Shown: positions 8,757 to 17,076 of the stretch, piece after piece
Position numbering within the stretch: the stretch's first letter is position 1
Layout of the letters: each line of letters opens with the position of its first letter
Assembly (NCBI GenBank): GCA_019218445.1
Contig: JAHUUM010000005.1
Coordinates: 62,001-126,000, forward strand
Direction: 5' to 3'
Length of the DNA: 64,000 nt
Source: Weeksellaceae bacterium TAE3-ERU29
GTDB lineage: Bacteria; Bacteroidota; Bacteroidia; Flavobacteriales; Weeksellaceae
The notes under the pieces: model-generated
What the model was told of the DNA's origin: nothing
Seen by the model: only the letters and a program-made list of their open reading frames with translations
The model's database searches: none
Translations under genes and position numbers: made by a program

Positions 8757-9722
8757 TTATTTTCTGTTCTTTATATCATTTATTACTGCTTGTGCATGTT
8801 CTTTAGAGTTTTCTATAAAGTATCTGCTTGTATTTTTCCCACCACAAACTACACCGGCAACGTACAATCCTTCAATATTTGTCATGTGTGAATTTTCTTT
8901 ATAATTAGGAGTATTAAAAGCATCTGTTTCACAATTGATTCCTATTTTTTTTAGAAAATCATAATTAGGATGATAGCCAATCATTGCAAAAACATAATCA
9001 TTTTGAACAGTTTTTTCGCCTTCGGGTGTGTTTAAAACTAAAGTATTTTCTGTGATTTCTTTTACCGTAGTATTATAGAAACCTTTAATATCTCCTGCTT
9101 TTATTCTGTTTACAATATTTGGGCGAATCCAATATTTTACATTTTCTCCTATTTCACTTTCTCTTACAATTATACTCACGTCTGCACCTTTATAATATAG
9201 CTCTAATGCAACTTGAGTTGCACTGTTTGCCGCACCAATTACAGCTACTTTTTTATTAATATAAGGATGAGCATCATCAAAATAATGAGATACTTTTGGT
9301 AATTCTTCGCCTGGAACATTCAATAAATTGGGCTGGTCGTAAAACCCGGTAGCAACTACAACATTTTTAGCTTTATAAATATCTTTTTCAGTTTCTACAT
9401 TAAAAGTATTTTCACTTTTTTGAACATTTAATACTTTTTCCATGGTGTGGATATTCAAATCCCAATGCTGAGCTACTCGGCGGTAATACTCTAAAGCTTC
9501 ATCTCTTTTTGGTTTTTCATTAATAGAAACAAAAGGAACATCGCCAATTTCTAATCTATCGGAAGTAGAGAAGAAAGTCATGCTTTTCGGGAAATGATAT
9601 ACGGAGTTCACTAAACTTCCTTTTTCTATAACTAAGTGAGATAGCCCCTGTGCTTTTGCCTCTATCGCGGTTGCTATTCCCATAGGCCCTGCCCCTACAA
9701 TTATAACATCTATATTTTCCAT
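8757..9722 (-). CDS. ypdA: YpdA-type flavoprotein, putative bacillithiol disulfide reductase
   Basis: 321 residues with the FAD Rossmann motif VIIVGAGPMGIATA at residues 5-18 and the NADPH motif VAVIGAANSATQVALE near 159-174. The stretch VYHFPKSMTFFSTSDRLEIG (about 41-60) is typical of YpdA proteins. There is no CxxC redox motif, unlike thioredoxin reductase, which also fits YpdA. The family keeps bacillithiol reduced, and Bacteroidota are known to encode bacillithiol synthesis genes, though none is in this window. It may be co-transcribed with the carbonic anhydrase gene 15 bp upstream. Confidence 0.87.
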   Translation of the reverse strand: MENIDVIIVGAGPMGIATAIEAKAQGLSHLVIEKGSLVNSVYHFPKSMTFFSTSDRLEIGDVPFVSINEKPKRDEALEYYRRVAQHWDLNIHTMEKVLNVQKSENTFNVETEKDIYKAKNVVVATGFYDQPNLLNVPGEELPKVSHYFDDAHPYINKKVAVIGAANSATQVALELYYKGADVSIIVRESEIGENVKYWIRPNIVNRIKAGDIKGFYNTTVKEITENTLVLNTPEGEKTVQNDYVFAMIGYHPNYDFLKKIGINCETDAFNTPNYKENSHMTNIEGLYVAGVVCGGKNTSRYFIENSKEHAQAVINDIKNRK

Positions 9723-9737
9723 TACAATATTCTTTGA

Positions 9738-10574
9738 TTAGTTACTCGTTACTATTCTGCCATTAAGAGGTTGAACAGGTCGGTAATTATCATGTGGCAT
9801 AGATTGCTCCATTAAATTTACTTGTTTTTCAGATAATATAATAGGTTCTTGCATTATAAACCAGTCTACGCCCTCAGTACAAGGAGGAGTTGTTAAAGAA
9901 CCTACATAATGATAATATTTAAAATCTTTGTTTATGTGATCTGAAAAATCATAACTAAAATCGGCTACTTTTTCTTGTTTCTTTTTAAGTGGTAAAAAAC
10001 TTTCTAACTCTTTAAAAGCTTCACTTTCCGCTCCCTCTTTAGCCATAAAAGATAATACTAAAATCTTTTTTTCCGGAGTGATATGTACCATGTGTATTTC
10101 TAATGGATAACGAACACCGTCTACCAAATGCTCTGCCGGTGCATGAAAATGAAATTGAGCTAATTTATACTTATTACCGTTATACTCTAAATAATCTCCC
10201 TCATTAAAATTATATAAAATTGAATGCCCGTTATTTACAACAGAATTTATTTTAGTTTTTGGAGAATAATGGAAGTTATTAATATTTAATAATTCAACCG
10301 AATCTTTTACCGTTTCGGTTGTTGGGATATTAATAGGAGATTGTCTATTACCATCACAATCATTCTCACCTAATTCAGACCAATGCTCGGGAGAAGTTTC
10401 CCCTGCATAACTCCATTGATTATATTCTTGTATTTTTAGAGAATCTACATCTGATTGTGCCGTAACTACATTGTCAAGATTAAGGTGATTTTTATTTTCT
10501 TTTGTTGATTTATCACAAGAGATAAAGTTTATTAACACAAATAAATATATAAAGAAATAATTTATTTTTATCAT
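9738..10574 (-). CDS. Alpha-type carbonic anhydrase, lipoprotein
   Basis: 278 residues; a lipobox ending at Cys20 (INFISC) sends it to the envelope. The alpha-class signature is complete: QSPINI (about 98-103), the zinc histidines in FHFHAPAEH (about 142-150) and EIHMVH (about 159-164), and SLTTPPCTEGVDW (about 227-239). The cysteine in that last motif probably pairs with the one in GENDCDGN, the conserved disulfide. It interconverts CO2 and bicarbonate in the periplasm or at the outer membrane. Confidence 0.93.
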   Translation of the reverse strand: MIKINYFFIYLFVLINFISCDKSTKENKNHLNLDNVVTAQSDVDSLKIQEYNQWSYAGETSPEHWSELGENDCDGNRQSPINIPTTETVKDSVELLNINNFHYSPKTKINSVVNNGHSILYNFNEGDYLEYNGNKYKLAQFHFHAPAEHLVDGVRYPLEIHMVHITPEKKILVLSFMAKEGAESEAFKELESFLPLKKKQEKVADFSYDFSDHINKDFKYYHYVGSLTTPPCTEGVDWFIMQEPIILSEKQVNLMEQSMPHDNYRPVQPLNGRIVTSN

Positions 10575-10738
10575 ATTTTAGAGTTTCCTGCAAATTTACC
10601 TTTTTTAATTCAGAATAAGACAGACTAAAGGTTTCTATTTAATTGATAATTTTTATTTAAATATTGCTTAGATAGGTTAAATCTATAATCTTAAACTTTC
10701 AAGATTCAAATAATATTTTTTAGTAAAATAAAATTAGA

Positions 10739-10746
10739 TAATTTTG
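10739..10746 (+). promoter_or_regulatory. Possible -7 box for the ATP-grasp gene
   Basis: TAATTTTG fits TAnnTTTG and lies 17 bp before the ATG at 10764, implying a very short leader. No -33 element is obvious. Confidence 0.35.
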
Positions 10747-10763
10747 TTTTCTTTCAGGATTAA

Positions 10764-11756
10764 ATGCTAAAACATAAATTAAAAAAAATCTATAAATATG
10801 AGTATTGGTCTTTCTGGGCATTTTACGCTCCATTAACGCCTTTTTATTTATGGTTTAGTTTAAAAAACCGTTCATTATTATACTTTTGCAGAGTAAATCC
10901 AAACATGAAAAACGGGGGCTTTACCGAATATTCCAAAAGTGAAATTCAAAAACAAATCCCTCAAGTTTACCGACCAAAAGAGCAAGTAGTTTTTAGCAAT
11001 GAAGATTTCAAGTTAAACTTAAAATTCCCGATAGTTGCAAAACCTGACATAGGCGAACGAGGGAAAAATGTAACTTTCATCTATAATTTAGATGAATTAA
11101 ATTTCTATCTAAATAAATTTGAAAATGAAAAAATTATTTTGCAAGAAGTCTTAACTGAGCCAAAAGAATACGGACTGTTTTTTATAAAATATCCAAACCA
11201 AGAAAAAGGAAAAATATTAAATATTACCGGGAAAGAGTTTCTTACTTATAAAGGCGACGGAAAACAGAGTTTAAAAGATTTTATACTAAATAACGAACGT
11301 GCCTTTTTTAGAAAATCTTATTTATTGGAAAAGTATCATTGTAGATTAGATGAAGTCTTGCCTAAAGGTGAAAACCTGATTTTAGAGAAAATCGGAAATC
11401 ATAACAGAGGAACTTACTTTTATGATGCAACAGATTTAAATACAACAGATTTAGAAAATGCTGTACATCTTATTTTAAAAGACATTAAAGGATTCCATTA
11501 CGGAAGATTAGATGTGAAAACCAAAAGTGAAGAAGATTTAAAAAATGGAAATATAAAAATAATTGAAGTTAATGGAGCCAACTCAGAAGCTACTCATATT
11601 TATGATAATAAATATTCTATTTTTCAAGCTTATAGAGAAGTTTTAAAAACATTAAATCACCAAAGCAATATTGCTTTAGCTCAAAAAAGAAATGGCGTAA
11701 AAGCACCTTCTATAATTTCATTTTTAAAAGATTTAAAAACTCATTTTTCTAAGTGA
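10764..11756 (+). CDS. ATP-grasp domain protein, D-Ala-D-Ala-ligase-like
   Basis: 330 residues. An aromatic, weakly hydrophobic N-terminus (EYWSFWAFYAPLTPFYLW, residues 11-28) precedes an ATP-grasp body: PIVAKPDIGERGKNV (about 89-103, ATP-binding Lys), IILQEVLTEPKEYGLFF (about 123-139), GRLDVKT (about 246) and the metal-binding IIEVNGANSEATHIYD (about 266-281). Such proteins ligate a carboxylate to an amine. RefSeq often labels Bacteroidota homologs D-alanine-D-alanine ligase, but the N-terminus differs from Ddl and the substrate is unknown. It stands alone with its own upstream region. Confidence 0.8.
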   Translation: MLKHKLKKIYKYEYWSFWAFYAPLTPFYLWFSLKNRSLLYFCRVNPNMKNGGFTEYSKSEIQKQIPQVYRPKEQVVFSNEDFKLNLKFPIVAKPDIGERGKNVTFIYNLDELNFYLNKFENEKIILQEVLTEPKEYGLFFIKYPNQEKGKILNITGKEFLTYKGDGKQSLKDFILNNERAFFRKSYLLEKYHCRLDEVLPKGENLILEKIGNHNRGTYFYDATDLNTTDLENAVHLILKDIKGFHYGRLDVKTKSEEDLKNGNIKIIEVNGANSEATHIYDNKYSIFQAYREVLKTLNHQSNIALAQKRNGVKAPSIISFLKDLKTHFSK

Positions 11757-11831
11757 TTTTAGATATTTTCATGACTTCAATATTTATTTGTATTTTATAT
11801 TTACTCGTCTATAATAAATCTCACTCATTTA

Positions 11832-12599
11832 ATGAATATCAAAGAATACTTAAACCGAATTAAATATAAAGAGAGGCTATCTCTAAATTTTGAAACTCTT
11901 CAGAGGTTACAAAAACAGCATTTGCTGTGTGTTCCATTCGAGAATTTGGATATTCATTATAGTGTTCCTATTTATTTAGACATGGATAGGATATATCACA
12001 AAATAATAAAAAATAAGAGAGGCGGATTTTGTTATGAATTAAATGGTTTGTTTTGTATGCTTTTACAAGAAATAGGTTTTGATGCTAAAATGATATCTGT
12101 CAGGGTATATAATGAGAAAACAGGTGATTTTGGAGAAGAATTTGACCACATGGCAATTATAGTCACATTAGAAGAAACTGAATATTTAGTAGATGTTGGT
12201 TTCGGGAAGTTTTCTATTTCTCCTCTAACATTAGAATTAGAGGTGATGCAATCAGATAACTGTAATAATTATATCATAGAGAAATATGATAATCAATACT
12301 TTTTGGTTTCAGAAATTATCAAAAATGAGAAAGAATACAAGTATCTTTTTTCTGAAATAGAGAGAGAATTGCTTGAATTTACAGAAATGTGTAAATACCA
12401 TCAAACGGATTCGGAATCTCACTTTACTCAAAATAAACTGAGTACTAAACTCACAACTCACGGACGAATTACAATTACAGATACTACTTTAAAAGTAACT
12501 CAAGGAAAAGATATTATTGTAGAAAAGATTTTTGAAAGTCAGCATTTTGAAAAGTATGTAAAAGAATGGTTTAATGTTATTTTTTCCATAAGTAATTAG
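11832..12599 (+). CDS. Arylamine N-acetyltransferase
   Basis: 255 residues with the NAT catalytic triad in place: Cys67 in RGGFCYELN, His106 in FDHMA and Asp121 in YLVDVGFG. The early VPFENLDIH motif (about 34-42) is also typical. The enzyme moves acetyl from acetyl-CoA to arylamines and hydrazines; its natural substrate in bacteria is often unknown. It lies 75 bp after the ATP-grasp gene on the same strand and ends at a strong terminator. Confidence 0.93.
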   Translation: MNIKEYLNRIKYKERLSLNFETLQRLQKQHLLCVPFENLDIHYSVPIYLDMDRIYHKIIKNKRGGFCYELNGLFCMLLQEIGFDAKMISVRVYNEKTGDFGEEFDHMAIIVTLEETEYLVDVGFGKFSISPLTLELEVMQSDNCNNYIIEKYDNQYFLVSEIIKNEKEYKYLFSEIERELLEFTEMCKYHQTDSESHFTQNKLSTKLTTHGRITITDTTLKVTQGKDIIVEKIFESQHFEKYVKEWFNVIFSISN

Positions 12600-12620
12600 T
12601 ATTCTGATAAACAAATAAAA

Positions 12621-12653
12621 CGAGCGGTAGAAATTTCTACCACTCGCCTTTTT
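12621..12653. terminator. Bidirectional rho-independent terminator
   Basis: CGAGCGGTAGAAA pairs with TTTCTACCACTCG with a single mismatch, followed by a T-rich run. It separates the convergent NAT and LVIVD genes. Confidence 0.88.
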
Positions 12654-12666
12654 ATAATTAATTTTC

Positions 12667-13425
12667 TTAAGAAGGAAATTTAAGGTCGCTTAAATGTTGA
12701 ATATCTGTTATATTATCATCATTTAATTTATATTGATATAATCCGTCTTTTCCGATAAGCATAATAATACCTTGATGAATAATAACATCAAAAGCATCTT
12801 TTTTAATTGTTCCAATTAACTCCGATTTTTTAGGGTCTTTCACATCAAATATTTTAATTTCGTCATCACAAACAAAAAGATAATTCTTATATAAACTTAA
12901 TCCTTTCGGTTGTACCAAGCCACGAGAAGAAATTAAAACAGGATTTTGGATATCTTCTATATTGTATATTTCTAATTGATTTAAGTTATTACCACAAAGT
13001 CGATTAGTATGGAGTGTAACATAGGCGTGTGTATCATTTGCTACCACAGGATCACAAGCAGTAAAATGACGAGCCATTCCCACTTTTTTAGGCTCTTCCG
13101 GCGAAGAAGCATCATAGATGTACATTCCGGTTTGAGAACCAACAAATAAATATTGTTTATAAGCAAATAAAGTTTCTACGTCAAAAGGTACAGACACTCG
13201 ATTTACTTGCACCGGGTCTTTGGGGTTTCTTAAACTAAATACTCGCAATCCTTCATGGTCTACAGTATATAAATATGCTGTTCCACTGTAATCATTAATG
13301 GTAAAACTTGCTAAAGAGCCACTTTTCCCTTGCGTTCCGGCATCTGAACTTCCATTTTGAGAAGATGAATCATCGCTACAACTTAAAATAAATAACAAAC
13401 TAAAAAATAATATTAAATTTCTCAT
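12667..13425 (-). CDS. LVIVD-repeat lipoprotein
   Basis: 252 residues with lipobox LSC (Cys16) and a Ser/Gly-rich linker. LVIVD-type repeats follow, each with the pattern 'YLFV...GLRVFSLRNPKDPVQV' (about 66-81, 106-123, 152-167, 195-210), predicting a beta-propeller on the cell surface. No enzymatic residues are apparent. It overlaps the upstream gene by ATGA, and both encode lipoproteins of the same type, so they were probably one duplicated pair. Function unknown. Confidence 0.78.
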   Translation of the reverse strand: MRNLILFFSLLFILSCSDDSSSQNGSSDAGTQGKSGSLASFTINDYSGTAYLYTVDHEGLRVFSLRNPKDPVQVNRVSVPFDVETLFAYKQYLFVGSQTGMYIYDASSPEEPKKVGMARHFTACDPVVANDTHAYVTLHTNRLCGNNLNQLEIYNIEDIQNPVLISSRGLVQPKGLSLYKNYLFVCDDEIKIFDVKDPKKSELIGTIKKDAFDVIIHQGIIMLIGKDGLYQYKLNDDNITDIQHLSDLKFPS

Positions 13426-13970
13426 GATTTTCTCTTTTTAAAGCCAATAATAATTTGATTTTCATTTATGTCGTAGACCCCTCTTCCGTCGGGAGTTAAT
13501 TTTTGAGGGAAAATATTTTTAATTCTTTTTTCCTCTTTGATATTATTTTTATCCCATGAAAGAGAAACTAAATCAGTAGCATGGTTAAGTAAAATCACCT
13601 CATCTTTTATAACCATATCTGTACTTCCCGGAGCATAAATAAATCCAACTCTTTTAGGATTTTTCGGGTCAGAATTATCAACAATATGGAATCCTTCATT
13701 CAATTGGTTAATGAAAATATACGGCGGATAAGAATATATTTTTCCGATTTTAGTAATAGCTTTTCCGTCAGTTCCTTCATTTTTTTGGAAATCAACAGGC
13801 GTTGCAGAATATCTTATACTTCCGTCAAAATCCGCCCGGCTCATATAAATAGGTGCATATTCTGACTGAGGTAAAGGTGCCGGTGAATCTCCGCCAAAAT
13901 CAAATAAATAAAAACAGGATTGCATAATCATCATTACAATGAAACAAAATCCTAAATAATACTTTTTCAT
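13422..13970 (-). CDS. Short LVIVD-type lipoprotein
   Basis: 182 residues with a lipobox at Cys19 (MQSC). One clear LVIVD unit is visible (GFHIVDNSDPKNPKRVGFI, about 91-109) and weaker ones flank it. It is too short for a full propeller, so it may combine with the product of the overlapping downstream gene. The ATGA overlap means coupled translation. The C-terminus ends abruptly in GFKKRKS. Confidence 0.72.
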   Translation of the reverse strand: MKKYYLGFCFIVMMIMQSCFYLFDFGGDSPAPLPQSEYAPIYMSRADFDGSIRYSATPVDFQKNEGTDGKAITKIGKIYSYPPYIFINQLNEGFHIVDNSDPKNPKRVGFIYAPGSTDMVIKDEVILLNHATDLVSLSWDKNNIKEEKRIKNIFPQKLTPDGRGVYDINENQIIIGFKKRKS

Positions 13971-14099
13971 AGGCTTAATTTTTTAAGATTAAAAGTTTTT
14001 CTTTTGTTATTTAGATGCGATAAAAATAAAAAGGTTGCGTACAAAAATAAAAATTATAGTAATATTTGGCTATTATATTAATTATATGGTATCTACCTT

Positions 14100-14591
14100 T
14101 CATTTATTTCTAAAAATACTATCCACAGCCTCCTCTCTGAATTCAAATATTTTCCGAACACGGTTTCCTATTATTTTTCCTGCTACTAAACGGCCTAACC
14201 GGCCTAAAGGTAATTTGTAAGAAACAATATCATTCATAACAACTTGATGTTCACTCAACACCTTGAAATGATGCTCATGATGCCACATTACATACGGACC
14301 AAATCGTTGTTCATCTACAAACATTTTACCTTCTTTTACATGTGTAATTTCCGTTACCCAACTACTTTTTATTATAGGTAAAATCTCTATTTGGTAACTG
14401 ATGATTTGCCCCTCATACATTCTTGATGGCTCACCGGAAGTAATTTCAAATGCCATATCTTTCGGGGTTAAACTATTCAGATTCTGTGGTTTTGAAAAAT
14501 AATCCCACACCTCGTCTAAAGATGCCTGAATAATTTGTTTACTTTTTAATTGGTAAATCCCGGAGTGATATTCTAATGTAATTTTATTCAT
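14100..14591 (-). CDS. SRPBCC-fold protein at the end of the carotenoid operon
   Basis: 163 residues with the START/polyketide-cyclase-like (SRPBCC) pattern: an opening strand QIIQASLDEVWDYFSKPQNLNSLTP (around 20-44), a middle FGPYVMWHHEHHFK (about 97-110) and a long C-terminal helix ending FREEAVDSIFRN. The fold makes a hydrophobic pocket, often annotated as a cell-division inhibitor without good reason. It lies two bases after crtY and is the last gene of the operon, so binding or modifying a carotenoid or another lipid is an inference from position only. Confidence 0.75.
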   Translation of the reverse strand: MNKITLEYHSGIYQLKSKQIIQASLDEVWDYFSKPQNLNSLTPKDMAFEITSGEPSRMYEGQIISYQIEILPIIKSSWVTEITHVKEGKMFVDEQRFGPYVMWHHEHHFKVLSEHQVVMNDIVSYKLPLGRLGRLVAGKIIGNRVRKIFEFREEAVDSIFRNK

Positions 14592-14593
14592 AT

Positions 14594-15754
14594 TTATTTT
14601 CTTTTTCCTTTCATTATATATTTCATAAAAGCATTCAAAAAATCTCGTGAAAATAAACTCGACATAATACGGATATCTTTTTCAAGATTTATTTCTTCAT
14701 CTAAATACAAAAACATATCTTGAATTTTATTTTTAAAATAAAACTGCTCAAAAATCCAAACCCCTAACTCATTATTTTCACACAAAACACGAAGAAAAAT
14801 ATCATCGTAAAACTGATATTTTTTTGAGAATAATCCCTCTGATAAAGTTTTTCCCTCCTTTATGTTTTTAAGAACCTGTAATATTCTTTTTTCTGTATTT
14901 TTAAAAGCATACCCTGAAGAAGGTTTTACCCAGCCACCCGCCGTCCCTATTTTCAAACACCTATTAGTATTGTACCGATTAAACGGAAAAGTAGTCATAG
15001 GAATTACTCCTTTTTCCATACGAATAATTTGGTATTTTTCACTTTTAATATATTTCCTAATATAATTTTCTAAATACTCATCATACACTTTTTCATCTAC
15101 AAAAAAAGGACTAAAAAAAGTAAACTCCACCAATGCTTTTTGTGGATTAAAAGGCAATACATACATAAAACTTGTACTTTTGGGGTAAGAAAGCCGATAA
15201 TCCATCATACGAAATACATCCGGATTAAAGCAGGGCTCATTGGTTTCAATTTCGATTCCTTTAAAATGTTGCCAGACTTTAATGTATTGAGTATCTGTTT
15301 TAAAATCTTGTGATGAGCTACTATCAAATAGGAAATCAGAGATATATACCGATTTATCGGTAGTCACAATCACTTCTTTTTGATTTTCTTTCCATTTAAT
15401 AAAAGTTTCTTTAATTAGAGTTAAGTTATGCCGAGCGTTCAATATAGGTACAATATAAGAATAGAAATCTTCACTCCGGATCATTTTATAATAATATGGA
15501 GACAAATCAAAACAGAGGCGTCTCTTTTTGCTTAAAAATTCTCCTTTTCTCCAAGATTTATACGCTATATTATCCCAATGAGTAGTGTCTTTTTCCCAAA
15601 AACACCATGTTTTATCATTTTTCTGCTCCCACTCAGAGTCAATAACAGCGATTTTTTTATCTTGAAAAAAAATATCCTCAGACAATTTCAACGCTAATTG
15701 GAGTCCACTCATTCCTGCTCCTATTATAATATAATCAAAATGATTTTCTTTCAT
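14594..15754 (-). CDS. crtY: Lycopene beta-cyclase
   Basis: 386 residues. The N-terminal nucleotide-binding motif YIIIGAGMSGLQLALK (residues 7-22) and the cyclase-family segments KTWCFWE (about 48-54), SFMYVLPF (about 195-202), ALVEFTFF (about 207-214) and GTAGGWVKPSSGYAF (about 271-285) identify the CrtY/Lcy family. It closes both ends of lycopene to give beta-carotene at the membrane, using reduced flavin without net redox change. It overlaps crtZ by ATGA. Confidence 0.92.
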   Translation of the reverse strand: MKENHFDYIIIGAGMSGLQLALKLSEDIFFQDKKIAVIDSEWEQKNDKTWCFWEKDTTHWDNIAYKSWRKGEFLSKKRRLCFDLSPYYYKMIRSEDFYSYIVPILNARHNLTLIKETFIKWKENQKEVIVTTDKSVYISDFLFDSSSSQDFKTDTQYIKVWQHFKGIEIETNEPCFNPDVFRMMDYRLSYPKSTSFMYVLPFNPQKALVEFTFFSPFFVDEKVYDEYLENYIRKYIKSEKYQIIRMEKGVIPMTTFPFNRYNTNRCLKIGTAGGWVKPSSGYAFKNTEKRILQVLKNIKEGKTLSEGLFSKKYQFYDDIFLRVLCENNELGVWIFEQFYFKNKIQDMFLYLDEEINLEKDIRIMSSLFSRDFLNAFMKYIMKGKRK

Positions 15755-16221
15755 TTTTTAACTTTCCTCCAAGCTTCTTTAAAGTATTTTGGTGGCACAT
15801 ATAACATTCCGAAGCATTCTCCATCTTCTTTTCCCATATGCTTATGATGCATTCTATGAGCTTTTCTTAACGCCATTAAATAAGGGTTTTTAGTCCGCTT
15901 AAACCATTTAAATCGTTGATGAATCAATACGTCGTGAACTAAGAAATATGCCATGCCGTAAAGTAAAATTCCTAAGCCTATAAAAAACAAATAATTAATC
16001 CCGTTTATTACTCCAAAATAAAAAAGAACAATACTTGGGATAGCAAAAACCACAAAAAATAAATCATTTTTCTCAAACGGATGTGGATACCCCGGCTGAT
16101 GATGGTCTTCATGCAAAAACCATCCAACCCCATGCATTATATATTTATGTGTAAGCCAAGTAACGCCTTCCATTAGAACGAAAACACTGATTGTAATAAC
16201 TATATATAGTAATATTTGCAT
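15751..16221 (-). CDS. crtZ: Beta-carotene hydroxylase
   Basis: 156 residues, multi-pass membrane protein of the fatty-acid-hydroxylase superfamily. The diiron histidine boxes are all present: HKYIMH (about 25-30), HEDHH (about 37-41), HDVLIH (about 95-100) and HRMHHKH (about 116-122). It adds hydroxyl groups at positions 3 and 3' of beta-carotene, giving zeaxanthin. It sits three bases after crtB and overlaps crtY. Confidence 0.93.
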   Translation of the reverse strand: MQILLYIVITISVFVLMEGVTWLTHKYIMHGVGWFLHEDHHQPGYPHPFEKNDLFFVVFAIPSIVLFYFGVINGINYLFFIGLGILLYGMAYFLVHDVLIHQRFKWFKRTKNPYLMALRKAHRMHHKHMGKEDGECFGMLYVPPKYFKEAWRKVKK

Positions 16222-16224
16222 AAC

Positions 16225-17076
16225 TTAATGAATTGAAATTTGAAATTTTTTATAAATATAAACCTTAGAAAATAAAATGAATTTTTTAAAATTATTAATT
16301 CGTATTCTTTTCTTAAATAAAACTTTACTACTGTAAGCACCTATTTTTTCGAACAAATTGTAATAGTACCGATAAGCTAAATATACTGCAAACTGAGAAG
16401 ATAAAGGTAATTTTTTAATTCCAACTAAAGCTTTCTTAAAATCTTGAGCAATATCATCTTCAATTGCTTTTTTATCTTTTTCCGTAAAATTAGAAAAGTC
16501 AATATTAGGAAAATAAACTCTGTCTAAATCCTGAAAATCAGCATTGAAATCACGTAAAAAATTCACTTTTTGCAGTGCCGAACCTAAACTTTTTGCCGCT
16601 TGTTTCAGTTCATTAAACTTTGTCATATCTTCTTTTAAAAAGACGTGTAAGCACATCAGCCCCACTACTTCTGCCGATCCATAAATATAGTTTTCATACT
16701 TTTCTTGATTTATGTTTTTCATTATTTCTAAATCCATATACATAGAATCTAAAAATGATTGTACTAAATGATCAGGAATGCTATATTTTTTCTTAGTAAA
16801 ACAAAATGAATGAATTACCGGATTAATCGAAATTCCCCATTTCAATGCTTTGTGATACTCATCCGTTAAATCATCTAACATTTGTTTTTTGGGATAATCA
16901 TGAAAAGTATCTACAATTTCATCTGCCAAGCGTACAAAACCATATATATTATAAATACCTTCTCTAATTTCAGGTTCTAAAAACATAATAGAACGCGAAA
17001 AAGAACTGCTATATTTTTTTGTGATATGCCGATTCAAATCGAAAGAAACTTCGTTATATAATTGTAAATTCGTCAT
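16225..17076 (-). CDS. crtB: Phytoene synthase
   Basis: 283 residues with both Asp-rich motifs of squalene/phytoene synthases: DEIVDTF (about 52-58) and the later region LRDFNADFQDLDRVYFP (about 174-190). SSSFSRSIMFL near residues 23-33 is the usual family start. It condenses two geranylgeranyl diphosphates into phytoene. It overlaps crtI by ATGA and is the second gene of the operon. No geranylgeranyl diphosphate synthase (crtE) is encoded nearby. Confidence 0.94.
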   Translation of the reverse strand: MTNLQLYNEVSFDLNRHITKKYSSSFSRSIMFLEPEIREGIYNIYGFVRLADEIVDTFHDYPKKQMLDDLTDEYHKALKWGISINPVIHSFCFTKKKYSIPDHLVQSFLDSMYMDLEIMKNINQEKYENYIYGSAEVVGLMCLHVFLKEDMTKFNELKQAAKSLGSALQKVNFLRDFNADFQDLDRVYFPNIDFSNFTEKDKKAIEDDIAQDFKKALVGIKKLPLSSQFAVYLAYRYYYNLFEKIGAYSSKVLFKKRIRINNFKKFILFSKVYIYKKFQISIH

